Source: Clostridiaceae bacterium
Lineage (GTDB): Bacteria > Bacillota > Clostridia > DSM-8532
Length of the DNA stretch: 61,668 nt
Direction: 5' to 3'
NCBI GenBank assembly: GCA_012728095.1
Contig: JAAYFU010000069.1
Coordinates: 1 to 61,668, forward strand
Positions 19,844-28,088 of this stretch are shown one piece after another. A model generated the notes under the pieces. That model made no database searches, had not been told where the DNA came from, and worked only from the letters and a program-made list of their open reading frames with translations. Position numbers and translations under genes: made by a program. The stretch's first letter is position 1. Each line of letters begins with the position of its first letter.

Positions 19844-21466
19844 TTATAATATGGTGCTTTCGTTAGGATCTACCACACATTCCAGTAAAAACGGACCCTT
19901 GTGCCGGATGGCTGTTTCAAATGCATCTTCCAGTTCTGAATCGGAATTAATTCTTACGCCTTTAATCCCATATGCGTCACACAGTTTGATAAAATCAGGA
20001 TTCTTGTCAAGGTCAACCGCATTGGTTTTTCCGTAGTACCTGTCCTGCAGCTCTCTGACCATCCCAAGCCTTGAGTTGTTGAAAAGAAGTATTATTATAT
20101 CCAAATTATTTTGTGAAATCGTCCCCAGTTCATAAAGGCTCATCTGGAAGCCGCCGTCTCCCACAACCGCCACTACCTGGCGATCGGGGGCAGCTATTTT
20201 AGCGCCTACCGCCGCCGGCAAGCCGTAACCCATGGTTCCCAGTCCGCCTGATGTGAGAAAGCGTCTTCCAATTTTATCTTCAAAATGCCTGGCGGCCCAG
20301 ATTTGGTTCTGCCCCACGTCTGCGACAATAACGGCATTATCGTCCAGCTTTTTGGAGATCGTTTCAATCACATATTTGGGGTCGATTGAACCGGCCTTTT
20401 CCTTCTTCCTCTTAATATGTTCTTTTTTAAAGCTTTTAAGTTCTTTAAGCCATTCATCCGTATCTACCCTGTCCACCCTGTCAATCATTTGGGTAAGGAT
20501 CGTCCGGGCATCTCCCACCAGAGGTATATGTGTGCCCACATTTTTGCCTATTTCGGCCGGATCAACATCTATGTGGATTATACGGGCTTCTTCGTTTGTC
20601 TGGTCCGAGATTCCGCCCCAGGCTCTGTCTGCGACCCTGGTTCCGATAATGATTAACAGGTCAGCCTTTGCCACGGCACGATTTGCCTCTGAAAACCCGT
20701 GATTGCCTATCATGCCTATATAATGCCTGTTATCGCCGGGTAATGACCCTTTGCCCATCAGGGTATGAACCAGCGGGATACCGGTCTTTTCAACAAAACT
20801 TAAGAGCTCGCCTTCGGCATGAGAAAGAAGCACTCCTCCGCCTGCTATTATAAGAGGGCGTTTGCTCTCGGATATAGCTTTAACAGCCCGTTTTATCTGC
20901 CCTACATGCCCCTTGATGGTCGGCTTGTAACCTCTTATATTGACAGTCTCAGGTATAACCAGTTTTTCAATTTCAGCGGCCTGGATATCGCTGGGGATAT
21001 CAATAAGAACGGGGCCGGGTCTTCCTGTTGACGCGATATAGAATGCTTCTTTAATGATCCTGGGTAAATCATTTTCATTCTTTACCAGATAACTGTGCTT
21101 TGTAAAAGACTCGGTCGCGCCTGTTATATCGGCTTCCTGGAACATGTCACGGCCTATTTTCGTGGAATTGACCTGACCTGTAATAGCCACAAGGGGAATT
21201 GAGTCCATATATGCTGTTGCAATACCGGTAATCAAATTTGTCGCACCGGGACCTGAGGTGGTTATGCATACCCCTACCTTGCCTGAAACTCTTGCGTATC
21301 CGCTTGCGCTGTGAGCAGCAGCTTGTTCCTGGCGCACCAGGACGTGACGGATTTTTGATTTCCTGAGGGCTTCATATACTTCCAATATGTGTCCTCCCGG
21401 ATAACCAAAAACAGTGTCCACATTTTCATTGATTAAGCATTTAACAATCGCCTCTGCTGCTTTCAC
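19844..21466 (-). CDS. ilvB: Acetolactate synthase large subunit, first paralogue
   Basis: This is the first structural gene behind the T-box. The 540-aa protein has the catalytic Glu at 47 (RQEQAAAH) and the ThDP motif GDGGF...NN near 436-464. Where the other paralogue and most biosynthetic enzymes read VRQWQ, this one reads VRELQ, with Leu at 473 in place of the Trp tied to 2-ketobutyrate preference. I infer a pyruvate-preferring enzyme supplying valine and leucine. I chose the GTG at 21466 because AAGAGG lies 8 bases before it; the GTG at 21475 overlaps that site. ilvN follows, so this is the natural partner of the small subunit. Confidence 0.94.
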   Translation of the reverse strand: MKAAEAIVKCLINENVDTVFGYPGGHILEVYEALRKSKIRHVLVRQEQAAAHSASGYARVSGKVGVCITTSGPGATNLITGIATAYMDSIPLVAITGQVNSTKIGRDMFQEADITGATESFTKHSYLVKNENDLPRIIKEAFYIASTGRPGPVLIDIPSDIQAAEIEKLVIPETVNIRGYKPTIKGHVGQIKRAVKAISESKRPLIIAGGGVLLSHAEGELLSFVEKTGIPLVHTLMGKGSLPGDNRHYIGMIGNHGFSEANRAVAKADLLIIIGTRVADRAWGGISDQTNEEARIIHIDVDPAEIGKNVGTHIPLVGDARTILTQMIDRVDRVDTDEWLKELKSFKKEHIKRKKEKAGSIDPKYVIETISKKLDDNAVIVADVGQNQIWAARHFEDKIGRRFLTSGGLGTMGYGLPAAVGAKIAAPDRQVVAVVGDGGFQMSLYELGTISQNNLDIIILLFNNSRLGMVRELQDRYYGKTNAVDLDKNPDFIKLCDAYGIKGVRINSDSELEDAFETAIRHKGPFLLECVVDPNESTIL

Positions 21467-21552
21467 ATTTCTCACCTCTTTTACAGATTCGCCTACCGGT
21501 ATGATTACTGTATGGTTTTAATTTTATTAATAAAATTTAACCGTATGTATAC

Positions 21553-21842
21553 AAAAAACCCTCGCGCCGTCGATATACAACAGGGACGAGGGATATACTC
21601 TTCGTGTTACCACCCTATTTCGTCTTTACCTCACGATAAAGACCTCACCAGGTTCAAACAAACCTTTGCCTGTAACGGGGCTTACCGTTACCTCTTACTG
21701 TAAACTTTCAGAGGTACTGCTCGGGAGGGATTCCTTTTCATAAATCCTGCCAATTCGCACCACCCATTGGCTCTCTGTAAGGATTTTGCTATGAAAAGCG
21801 GTCTCCTTCATTGCATTTGGTTCAGGGATTATTTAGTTATTG
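21553..21842 (-). promoter_or_regulatory. T-box leader of the ilv-leu operon
   Basis: The minus-strand leader has a long stem I (CTTTTCATA pairing with TATGAAAAG), the T-box core AGGGTGGTAACACG at 21603-21616 and a terminator (CCCTCG...CGAGGG then six T) at 21553-21592 that competes with the antiterminator. T-boxes bind uncharged tRNA; a matching deacylated tRNA allows read-through. The specifier loop region reads GGAATCCCTCC. ATC (Ile, 21729-21731) or CTC (Leu, 21725-21727) are both possible, and the fold favours ATC slightly. Confidence 0.92.
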
Positions 21843-21848
21843 TTTTGT

Positions 21849-21878
21849 ATTATATCAGCATCAATTGCTTTATGTCAA
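21849..21878 (-). promoter_or_regulatory. Promoter of the ilv-leu operon
   Basis: TTGACA (21873-21878) and TATAAT (21849-21854) are perfect consensus hexamers with an 18-bp spacer, placed just ahead of the T-box leader. Confidence 0.8.
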
Positions 21879-22144
21879 TCATGTGATATTTACTGAATTT
21901 TTATTAAATTTCAATATGTTTTATATGCTTTTTGCATTAAATACCAGTGCCAATTATAAAAAATTCCGGTAAAAATATGATTGTACGCTTTAAGTAAAAC
22001 AAGATTTTATTCAAGGTAAGACAGGATTAATTTATAAAAACAGTTGCTAATATATGATATGTTATGATAAAATGGTGTCTGCTGTGAAGATTCGCTTATA
22101 AGATTGGTCCATTCCTATGTATGGACTGCAGGGAGGTGTAACAA
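21879..22144. promoter_or_regulatory. Divergent intergenic region with the rpmB promoter and leader hairpin
   Basis: On the plus strand, TTGCTA (22044-22049) and TAAAAT (22068-22073) with an 18-bp spacer form a likely rpmB promoter. The leader contains GTCCAT...ATGGAC (22107-22126), a small hairpin just ahead of the GGGAGG ribosome site. It may modulate translation, but nothing more can be said. The rest is AT-rich with no gene seen. Confidence 0.45.
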
Positions 22145-22333
22145 ATGGCCAAGTGCGATATATGTAATAAAGGTCAACATTTTGGTATACAGGTAAGTCA
22201 TTCTCACAGAAGAAGCAACAGAGTCTGGAAACCTAATGTCAGAAAAGTAAAGGTTGAGGTTAACGGCGTTTCAAAAAGAATGCACATTTGTACAAAATGC
22301 CTACGTTCCAATAAAATAGCCAAAGCTGTATAA
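22145..22333 (+). CDS. rpmB: 50S ribosomal protein L28
   Basis: The 62-aa protein is a component of the large ribosomal subunit. It starts MAKCDICNKGQHFG and retains two CxxC pairs (CDIC, CTKC), the zinc-binding form of L28. It has the basic central stretch SHSHRRSNRVWKPNV. GGGAGG precedes the ATG. It points towards spoVM, and the two share a bidirectional terminator. Confidence 0.97.
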   Translation: MAKCDICNKGQHFGIQVSHSHRRSNRVWKPNVRKVKVEVNGVSKRMHICTKCLRSNKIAKAV

Positions 22334-22362
22334 TTAGTACGGAATAATCCCAAGTTTTAAAT

Positions 22363-22394
22363 AAAAAATGTGGCTTACTTATGCCACATTTTTT
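22363..22394. terminator. Bidirectional terminator between rpmB and spoVM
   Basis: AAAAAATGTGGC pairs with GCCACATTTTTT in a perfect 12-bp stem whose A and T flanks make it work in both directions. It serves the convergent rpmB (plus) and spoVM (minus). Confidence 0.88.
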
Positions 22395-22460
22395 ATTGTG
22401 ATTCAACAAGTATGCGATATGCATATGCATATCCGTTTCTTATTCCATTCCTTGCCCAAT

Positions 22461-22532
22461 CTAATGGATCTTCAGCAAACGCCTGAGTATTCCTCCCAGG
22501 AATCCGGGCATCTTGAGCACTATAATCCTCAT
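22461..22532 (-). CDS. spoVM: Stage V sporulation protein M (SpoVM), 23 aa
   Basis: This tiny peptide begins MRIIVLKMPGFLGGILRR and then continues LLKIH. It matches the known SpoVM pattern of a short amphipathic helix: hydrophobic start, Lys, Pro at position 9, FLGGI, then basic residues. SpoVM recognises the positive curvature of the forespore outer membrane and recruits SpoIVA for coat assembly. The GGAGG at 22541-22545 is eight bases from the ATG at 22532; an ATG two codons earlier is only two bases from it. spoVM beside rpmB is a conserved arrangement in Bacillus. Its small size makes it easy to miss. Confidence 0.88.
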   Translation of the reverse strand: MRIIVLKMPGFLGGILRRLLKIH

Positions 22533-22630
22533 GTGCATAACCTCCGTGCCAGCTCCTGTCATTAAAGTATATTCTTCGGGACACAAAATTGTTAACGATT
22601 GTAACCACTTTTTAAAATGTATTTTTATAT

Positions 22631-23953
22631 CTACGGTTCCCGTACAAGAGCTTCAACCAGGGCGTGCCCGTCCGAATCCACCAATTGGACTTCTATTCCC
22701 AGTTTTTCTTCCAATTCGCCTTTCGTGACATCATCCAGCATCAACTCAGTGCCGGCCTTGAACATATTCCTGCACAAAAGCAGCCTCTCACCCAAATCTT
22801 TGTCTTTAAGCTCTCTAATAAGGTCAAAACCCGTTAACAGGCCGGTTACGGTGACACTTTGCCCGAAAAATGTGTTTTCTACAGGATAAACGTTGATTTT
22901 TAAGCCTTTTATTCTTTCTTCTATATATGAGGTAATCTCCTTAAAGTGCTTAAAAACCGAAACCCCGGTCGCTATGCTTACGGTTTTTTCTATTTTTACG
23001 GTTGCCGGGTTTTCTTTAAGTTCGTTCAAGGCTTCCTTAACTTCGTAGGTAAACGCCGAAACCATTCCGACACCGTTCTCTATCTGGGGAAAATCCTCGT
23101 AAGCTTCGTAATCGGGAAAAGGTATTTCAGCCATGATATAAAGCTCGTCGGCAATATAAACTATTCGGCTGCCATATTTATCCAAGAGCTTTTTCTGCCA
23201 CTTTTCAACCTGGTTAACAACTCCTAAGGCGCTTTCCTTGTTAAAAGGTGTCAATTTCGGCAAGTTATCCCTGAACCTCGTCAGGCCTACCGGGACCACA
23301 GAAATACTGTGAAGCTTAGGAGAAAGTGAAGTAAGGTCGCTTATGGTCCTGTCAAGTTCCCGGCCGTCATTTATTCCGGGGCAGAGAACAATCTGGCAGT
23401 TTACCGTTATTCCGTTTGATGTAAACCGCTTAATTTTCTCAAGGATGTCGCCTGCAAACCGGTTATTCAGCATCCTGACCCTAAGCTCGGGATTGGTCGT
23501 ATGAACCGATACGTTGACAGGAGACATCCGGTAGCGGATGATCCTGTCAATTTCATGCTCCGAAAGGTTTGTCATTGTAATATAGTTCCCGTATAAAAAA
23601 GAAAGCCTCGCGTCATCATCCTTAAAATAAAGTGTTTGCCGCATTCCTTTCGGAAGCTGATCTATAAAACAGAAAATACACTTGTTGCGGCAGGATTTTT
23701 CCTCGTCCAAAAGCGGCATGGCAAATTCAATACCAAGATCCTCCGCTTCGTCTTTTTCAATATCAAACTGCCAGTTCTCTCCGTTTTTCTTCTCGATATC
23801 AAGGATCAAACGCGCATCAGCACAATGGAATCTATAGTCAAATATATCGTGTATCTCCTGTTCATTTATGGATACCAGAAAATCGCCCGGTTCTATTCCG
23901 AGTTCATCCGCGATACTGTTTTTCTGAATGCCTGATATCTCAATTTTATGCAT
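22631..23953 (-). CDS. DUF512 family radical-SAM-like Fe-S protein with PDZ domain
   Basis: The 440-aa protein has an N-terminal PDZ-like segment (ISGIQKNSIADELGIEPGDFLVSINEQEI), then a radical-SAM-like cysteine cluster CRNKCIFC at about residues 88-95, and a C-terminal DUF512 region (PVGLTRFRDNLPKLTPF, IENGVGMVSAF, VENTFFGQSVTVTGLLTG). Its reaction is unknown. The ATG at 23953 has GAGGT seven bases upstream, better than the TTG at 23959. A terminator hairpin ends about 8 bp before its ribosome site, so expression may depend on read-through from rpmF. Confidence 0.9.
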   Translation of the reverse strand: MHKIEISGIQKNSIADELGIEPGDFLVSINEQEIHDIFDYRFHCADARLILDIEKKNGENWQFDIEKDEAEDLGIEFAMPLLDEEKSCRNKCIFCFIDQLPKGMRQTLYFKDDDARLSFLYGNYITMTNLSEHEIDRIIRYRMSPVNVSVHTTNPELRVRMLNNRFAGDILEKIKRFTSNGITVNCQIVLCPGINDGRELDRTISDLTSLSPKLHSISVVPVGLTRFRDNLPKLTPFNKESALGVVNQVEKWQKKLLDKYGSRIVYIADELYIMAEIPFPDYEAYEDFPQIENGVGMVSAFTYEVKEALNELKENPATVKIEKTVSIATGVSVFKHFKEITSYIEERIKGLKINVYPVENTFFGQSVTVTGLLTGFDLIRELKDKDLGERLLLCRNMFKAGTELMLDDVTKGELEEKLGIEVQLVDSDGHALVEALVREP

Positions 23954-23967
23954 AATCAATACCTCGG

Positions 23968-23998
23968 AAAAAACAATAGCAGCTTTTAAAGCTGCTAC
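23968..23998 (-). terminator. Terminator downstream of rpmF
   Basis: On the minus strand TAGCAGCTTT pairs with AAAGCTGCTA and is followed by TTGTTTTTT. It lies 34 bp after the rpmF stop and directly before the ribosome site of the DUF512 gene, so it may act as an attenuator for that gene. Confidence 0.8.
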
Positions 23999-24031
23999 TA
24001 CTTTTTAGTCGCTGGAATGTTCCGGAGATAA

Positions 24032-24214
24032 TTACTCTTCGTCAACCTTCACTACTTCCTTATCATCATAGGTTCCGCATTCCTTACAAACTACGTGCGG
24101 AAGCTTGAGAGCGTGACATTTTTTACAAGCAACCAGGTTCGGAGCTGAAAGCTTGTAGTGAGTTCTTCTTTTATTTCTTCTTTGCTTCGACACTTTCCTT
24201 TTTGGTACCGCCAT
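24032..24214 (-). CDS. rpmF: 50S ribosomal protein L32
   Basis: The 60-aa protein begins MAVPKRKVSKQRRNKRRTHY, as L32 does, and has a four-cysteine zinc ribbon (CKKCHAL...CKECG). GGAGG lies 8 bases before the ATG at 24214; a GTG three codons earlier overlaps the spacer. It follows the DUF177 gene, the usual bacterial arrangement. Confidence 0.97.
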   Translation of the reverse strand: MAVPKRKVSKQRRNKRRTHYKLSAPNLVACKKCHALKLPHVVCKECGTYDDKEVVKVDEE

Positions 24215-24266
24215 TTGTAACACCTCCGTTCAGTGTTGGTCTCTTAAGTTCCTGCTGCTAATACTG

Positions 24267-24773
24267 TTAATCGAAAAAACTTTTTAATACTTCAAATCGT
24301 GAATCGATTGAATCGTGATTTTCACAGTTACAACCTTTTTCACTAATTTCCGCTCCGCATATGGGGCATAATCCCGGACAATCTTCACGACATATTTGCG
24401 TCATAGGAATACTTGTCAATATACAGTCTGCCAAAATTCTGTCCAAATCAAGCGAATTTCCGCTATATGTGAACCTGTCATCCTCGGAATACTCAGCAGT
24501 TTCTTCCTGCTCAATAATCTCCTCGTCTATATCGATAACAAGCTCGCGTTCGAAATCCCTTGCGCACCTGTCACAGACTGTCGAATAGGTAACCTTGGCG
24601 TGGCCTGTCAGCTTCAGCAAACCGTTGTTATTAGTTACACTTCCGGTAAAACTAACCGGCCCGGTAAAAGAAACTGTGCCAAGACTCGTTTCCAGGTCTT
24701 CCAAAGCTTCTTCGAGCTGAATGCTGATGGTACCACCGTTATTTTTAAGTATTGAGGTAATGTCAAGTTTCAA
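24267..24773 (-). CDS. DUF177 (YceD) family protein
   Basis: The 168-aa protein belongs to the YceD/DUF177 family, found upstream of rpmF in many bacteria and linked to large-subunit rRNA maturation. It has a cysteine pair CDRCARDFE near residue 63 and a C-terminal zinc-binding segment CREDCPGLCPICGAEI with GCNC after it. The start is TTG with AGGAGGG at a proper distance. The exact biochemical role is not settled. Confidence 0.92.
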   Translation of the reverse strand: MKLDITSILKNNGGTISIQLEEALEDLETSLGTVSFTGPVSFTGSVTNNNGLLKLTGHAKVTYSTVCDRCARDFERELVIDIDEEIIEQEETAEYSEDDRFTYSGNSLDLDRILADCILTSIPMTQICREDCPGLCPICGAEISEKGCNCENHDSIDSRFEVLKSFFD

Positions 24774-24891
24774 TTTAAATCCCTCCTAAAAAGCACGAAC
24801 GAAGCTCCCGGAAGGTCAACATGAAATATTATACCCACTTGATCCCGCTTTGTCAATCATTGCTTTTTCGTTTGATTGCTGTCCTGGCAGC

Positions 24892-26133
24892 CTATTTGTA
24901 AAGTGGGAAACGAGCAGTAAGCTGACCTACTCTTTCTATTATCTCCTGTTTTTTGCTTTCAAAATCGCCGCTTAAAGTTAAACTTATTAGTTCGGCAATT
25001 TCGAGCATTTCTTCTTCCTTCATTCCGCGCGCGGTTACTGCCGGTGTTCCGATCCTTATGCCGCTTGATATGGCTGGGCTTAATTTATCAAAAGGAATAC
25101 CGTTCTTGTTTACCGTTATCATGACTTCGTCCAGCATCAACTGGGCATCTTTACCCGTCAGGCCCTTAGTGGTCACATCAATCAGCATAAGGTGGTTATC
25201 TGTGCCTCCGGAAACAATTTTAAATCCTTTTTCTATAAGAGCCTCAGCTAAAACTTTAGCATTTCTGACAATCTGTCTCTGGTATTCTTTGAATTCCTCC
25301 GTAAGAGCTTCCTTGAGACAAACAGCCTTACCGGCTATAACATGCATCAAAGGGCCTCCCTGTATACCTGGGAAAACAGCCCGGTCAATTTCCTTGGCAT
25401 ATTTTTCTTTACAAAGAATCATGCCGCCCCTTGGCCCTCTTAAAGTCTTATGAGTCGTAGTGGTCACAAAGTCAGCATACGGCACAGGGCTCGGATGTAC
25501 GCCGGCAGCAACAAGACCCGCTATATGGGCCATGTCCACCATAAGGTAACAGCCCACTTCATCACAGATTTCCCTGAAAGCCTTGAAGTCTATAATCCTT
25601 GAATAAGCGCTGGCTCCGGCAATAATCATCTTAGGCTTTGTTTCCAGGGCTGTTTTACGCAGTTCATCGTAATCTATCAATCCGTCGGATTCCCTTACGC
25701 CGTATGAAACAGGTTTAAAATACTTGCCTGACATATTCAAAGCCATGCCATGGCTTAAATGCCCGCCATGAGCAAGGTTCATGCCCATAAAAACATCGCC
25801 GGGTTTAAGAACGGCATAGAAAACGGCCATATTAGCCTGAGCGCCGGAATGAGGCTGGACATTGACATGCTCTGCCCCAAAAAGTTCCTTTGCCCTGCTG
25901 ATTGCGAGAGACTCAATCACATCAACATACTCGCAACCGCCGTAATAACGTTTCCCCGGATACCCTTCGGCATATTTATTTGTCAAAGGAGTTCCAACGG
26001 CTTCCAAAACAGCCTTGCTGACGAAATTCTCAGAAGCAATAAGCTCAATTTTATTGGACTGTCTTTGAATTTCCTGATAAATCGCTTCTGCGACCTCAGG
26101 GTCAGTTCTTTCTATTTCTTCGTATTTAAACAT
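24892..26133 (-). CDS. glyA: Serine hydroxymethyltransferase
   Basis: GlyA moves the serine hydroxymethyl group to tetrahydrofolate, giving glycine and methylene-THF. The 413-aa protein has the PLP lysine in [15 protein letters not shown], the [20 protein letters not shown] substrate segment and the [12 protein letters not shown] motif. GGAGG precedes the ATG. It has a perfect consensus promoter and a GC-rich hairpin in its leader. Confidence 0.97.
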   Translation of the reverse strand: MFKYEEIERTDPEVAEAIYQEIQRQSNKIELIASENFVSKAVLEAVGTPLTNKYAEGYPGKRYYGGCEYVDVIESLAISRAKELFGAEHVNVQPHSGAQANMAVFYAVLKPGDVFMGMNLAHGGHLSHGMALNMSGKYFKPVSYGVRESDGLIDYDELRKTALETKPKMIIAGASAYSRIIDFKAFREICDEVGCYLMVDMAHIAGLVAAGVHPSPVPYADFVTTTTHKTLRGPRGGMILCKEKYAKEIDRAVFPGIQGGPLMHVIAGKAVCLKEALTEEFKEYQRQIVRNAKVLAEALIEKGFKIVSGGTDNHLMLIDVTTKGLTGKDAQLMLDEVMITVNKNGIPFDKLSPAISSGIRIGTPAVTARGMKEEEMLEIAELISLTLSGDFESKKQEIIERVGQLTARFPLYK

Positions 26134-26160
26134 TTTACTAATCCTCCGTATATTAATAAA

Positions 26161-26182
26161 TCCCCGCTCTCCGGTCCGGGGA
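26161..26182 (-). other. GC-rich hairpin in the glyA leader
   Basis: CCCCG and CGGGG close a stem that lies between the glyA promoter and its ribosome site, followed on the minus strand by ATTTATTAAT. It could be a weak attenuator or an mRNA-stabilising element. No known riboswitch class is recognised. Confidence 0.45.
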
Positions 26183-26204
26183 ACACAATTTTCACAACAA
26201 AAAA

Positions 26205-26233
26205 ATTATATTGTTTTTGTTATATTGTGTCAA
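26205..26233 (-). promoter_or_regulatory. Perfect consensus promoter of glyA
   Basis: TTGACA (26228-26233), a 17-bp spacer and TATAAT (26205-26210) match the sigma-A consensus at every position. Confidence 0.85.
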
Positions 26234-26281
26234 CCGAATTGGAAAAAATCAAAAAATCTTTATGTTTATATCTTATATTTT

Positions 26282-27148
26282 TCATATTTTTTCAGGCACT
26301 TTATCCTTTCTTTCGATCGATGCAGCATCAATAAACATCAGAGCGGTTAATCTCTGGAATATCAGGAGTATCATAGCCTCACAAAACGCAATGATAAAAA
26401 GGGCAAGATTAGGATGCTTCACGTCAATTGCCAGACTGTTCAGAAGAAGGCCAAGAAAATGCGGGAACAGGCCGTTAAAAATAACTCTCTTTTTACATTC
26501 CCTGGTTATATCCAGCGCCACTTTGAAAGTCTTAAAAATGCCTGTATCAAATTCTATGATTAACAGATTTTTAAATATAAAGAGTATATCAACAGCCAGC
26601 ACAGTTATAGGCAGTAACGGTAAAACCAAAATGATCACGGGTATAAATAAGGAAATTAATACTGTCAAAACAAATATGAATAAAATACCCAGCGCAAAAA
26701 TTCCGTAAAATAAAATGTTGAAGATTATAATTTTAATAAGTTTCTTTAGGAATATTACCGTCCTTTTTTTCCACGAAGTATCCGGTTCAGTCAGGCTATA
26801 GTAGTAAAATACTCCGTAATATGTCGCCAGAATATATGCCACAGCTTTTATCACCGTGTAAATTGCCGTCACATTCAACATGGATTCAAAAAATTTTCTG
26901 GCAGTATCCATATCGATTGCAGAAAAATCCAACTGTTCGAGTAGATTTACGTTTATTTGTTCATAATATAAAAAAGCGCTTTCTATATAAGGTTTTGCGA
27001 ATAAATAACCGCCAAAAATGACCGCAAGTATCAAAACAAATATGACTTTGTCAACAAAAGGGTTATCTAAATCAAAGAACCTGCATGATTCTCTCATGTA
27101 AGAAAACACAGGTTTAACCCTGCACTCATGTTTTTGCTGTTTATACAT
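26282..27148 (-). CDS. Unknown polytopic membrane protein
   Basis: I do not recognise a family for this 288-aa protein. It has about five or six hydrophobic segments, at residues 32-55, 91-118, a long stretch at 137-190 that could hold two, and 241-270. The N terminus is basic. There is no catalytic motif. Its ATG lies one base after the stop of the pseudouridine synthase gene and its GGGGG ribosome site is inside that gene, so the two are translationally coupled. Confidence 0.8.
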   Translation of the reverse strand: MYKQQKHECRVKPVFSYMRESCRFFDLDNPFVDKVIFVLILAVIFGGYLFAKPYIESAFLYYEQINVNLLEQLDFSAIDMDTARKFFESMLNVTAIYTVIKAVAYILATYYGVFYYYSLTEPDTSWKKRTVIFLKKLIKIIIFNILFYGIFALGILFIFVLTVLISLFIPVIILVLPLLPITVLAVDILFIFKNLLIIEFDTGIFKTFKVALDITRECKKRVIFNGLFPHFLGLLLNSLAIDVKHPNLALFIIAFCEAMILLIFQRLTALMFIDAASIERKDKVPEKI

Positions 27149-27149
27149 T

Positions 27150-27866
27150 TTATTTCCCCCTGATCAGTTTGACTTCTTTACTGGATAAATACCTCCACTC
27201 GCCGGGTTTTAAATCGCCTAATGCAAGATTTCCTACTGCCGTTCGTTTAAGCTTCAATACAGGATGCCCCACAGCCTCGCACATGCGCCTGACCTGCCTG
27301 TTTCTGCCTTCATGGATAATAATCTTAAGAACAGTGCTTTTAGATTTTATATCCACAACCTCTACCCCGGCAGGAGCAGTTTTTCTTCCATCAAGAACAA
27401 CACCGTTTCTTAAGGCTTCCAGCGCTTTGTCAGAAGGTTTGCCTAAAACCTCGGCAATATACGTTTTTTTAATCTCATGCCCCGGATGAGTGTTTTCAAA
27501 AGCGAAATCTCCGTCATTTGTAAGGATCAGCAAACCGGTGGTATCATAATCGAGACGACCTACCGGATAAATACGCTCACTGACTCCGTCAATAAGATCC
27601 AGGACAGTTTTTCTGCCCTCCGGATCCGATACGGTGGAAACATAACCTGACGGTTTATTCAGCATAATGTAAACAAGCTTTTCTTCCTTTTTTATAATCT
27701 TTCCGTCAACTTCCACCCTGTCCTGCTCCGACACCCGGAACCCCATTTGAGTGACTGTTTTGCCGTTAACCTTTACCCTGCCGGCCTGTATAAGCTCCTC
27801 CGAATGTCTCCTGGACGCAATTCCGCATTGAGCCATATACTTTTGCAACCTTATTTTTTTATCCAT
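27150..27866 (-). CDS. rluB: 23S rRNA pseudouridine synthase, RluB/RsuA family
   Basis: The 238-aa protein has an N-terminal S4 RNA-binding domain (IRLQKYMAQCGIASRRHSEELI) and the RsuA-type catalytic motif GRLDYDTTGLLILTNDGDF with the active Asp. It ends with EGRNRQVRRMCEAVGHPVL. Family members isomerise specific uridines in rRNA; RluB is the likeliest match in Gram-positives, but RsuA/RluE-type specificity cannot be excluded from sequence alone. Confidence 0.9.
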   Translation of the reverse strand: MDKKIRLQKYMAQCGIASRRHSEELIQAGRVKVNGKTVTQMGFRVSEQDRVEVDGKIIKKEEKLVYIMLNKPSGYVSTVSDPEGRKTVLDLIDGVSERIYPVGRLDYDTTGLLILTNDGDFAFENTHPGHEIKKTYIAEVLGKPSDKALEALRNGVVLDGRKTAPAGVEVVDIKSKSTVLKIIIHEGRNRQVRRMCEAVGHPVLKLKRTAVGNLALGDLKPGEWRYLSSKEVKLIRGK

Positions 27867-28088
27867 TGTTCTATCTTCCTTTTAAAAAATAATTATATCA
27901 TAGTTTCTTTACGTTTACTATTTTCCTCAATTGCAAAAGCACTGACACATAAATTATTGGCGCAAGTTGTTTATTATTACTCTTTTTGTGTTATTAAATA
28001 ATTGTAGTCTTGCACGATAAATACTCATTCTTGACATAAAAGAATATAATCATTAATCTGTTATTAACATGGATAATGAGGTAATAAA

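Noticed and set aside
22393..22608. 71-codon minus-strand ORF covering spoVM
   Set aside because: It overlaps the spoVM frame and the bidirectional terminator, lacks its own ribosome site and resembles no family; the small SpoVM frame with GGAGG explains the DNA better.
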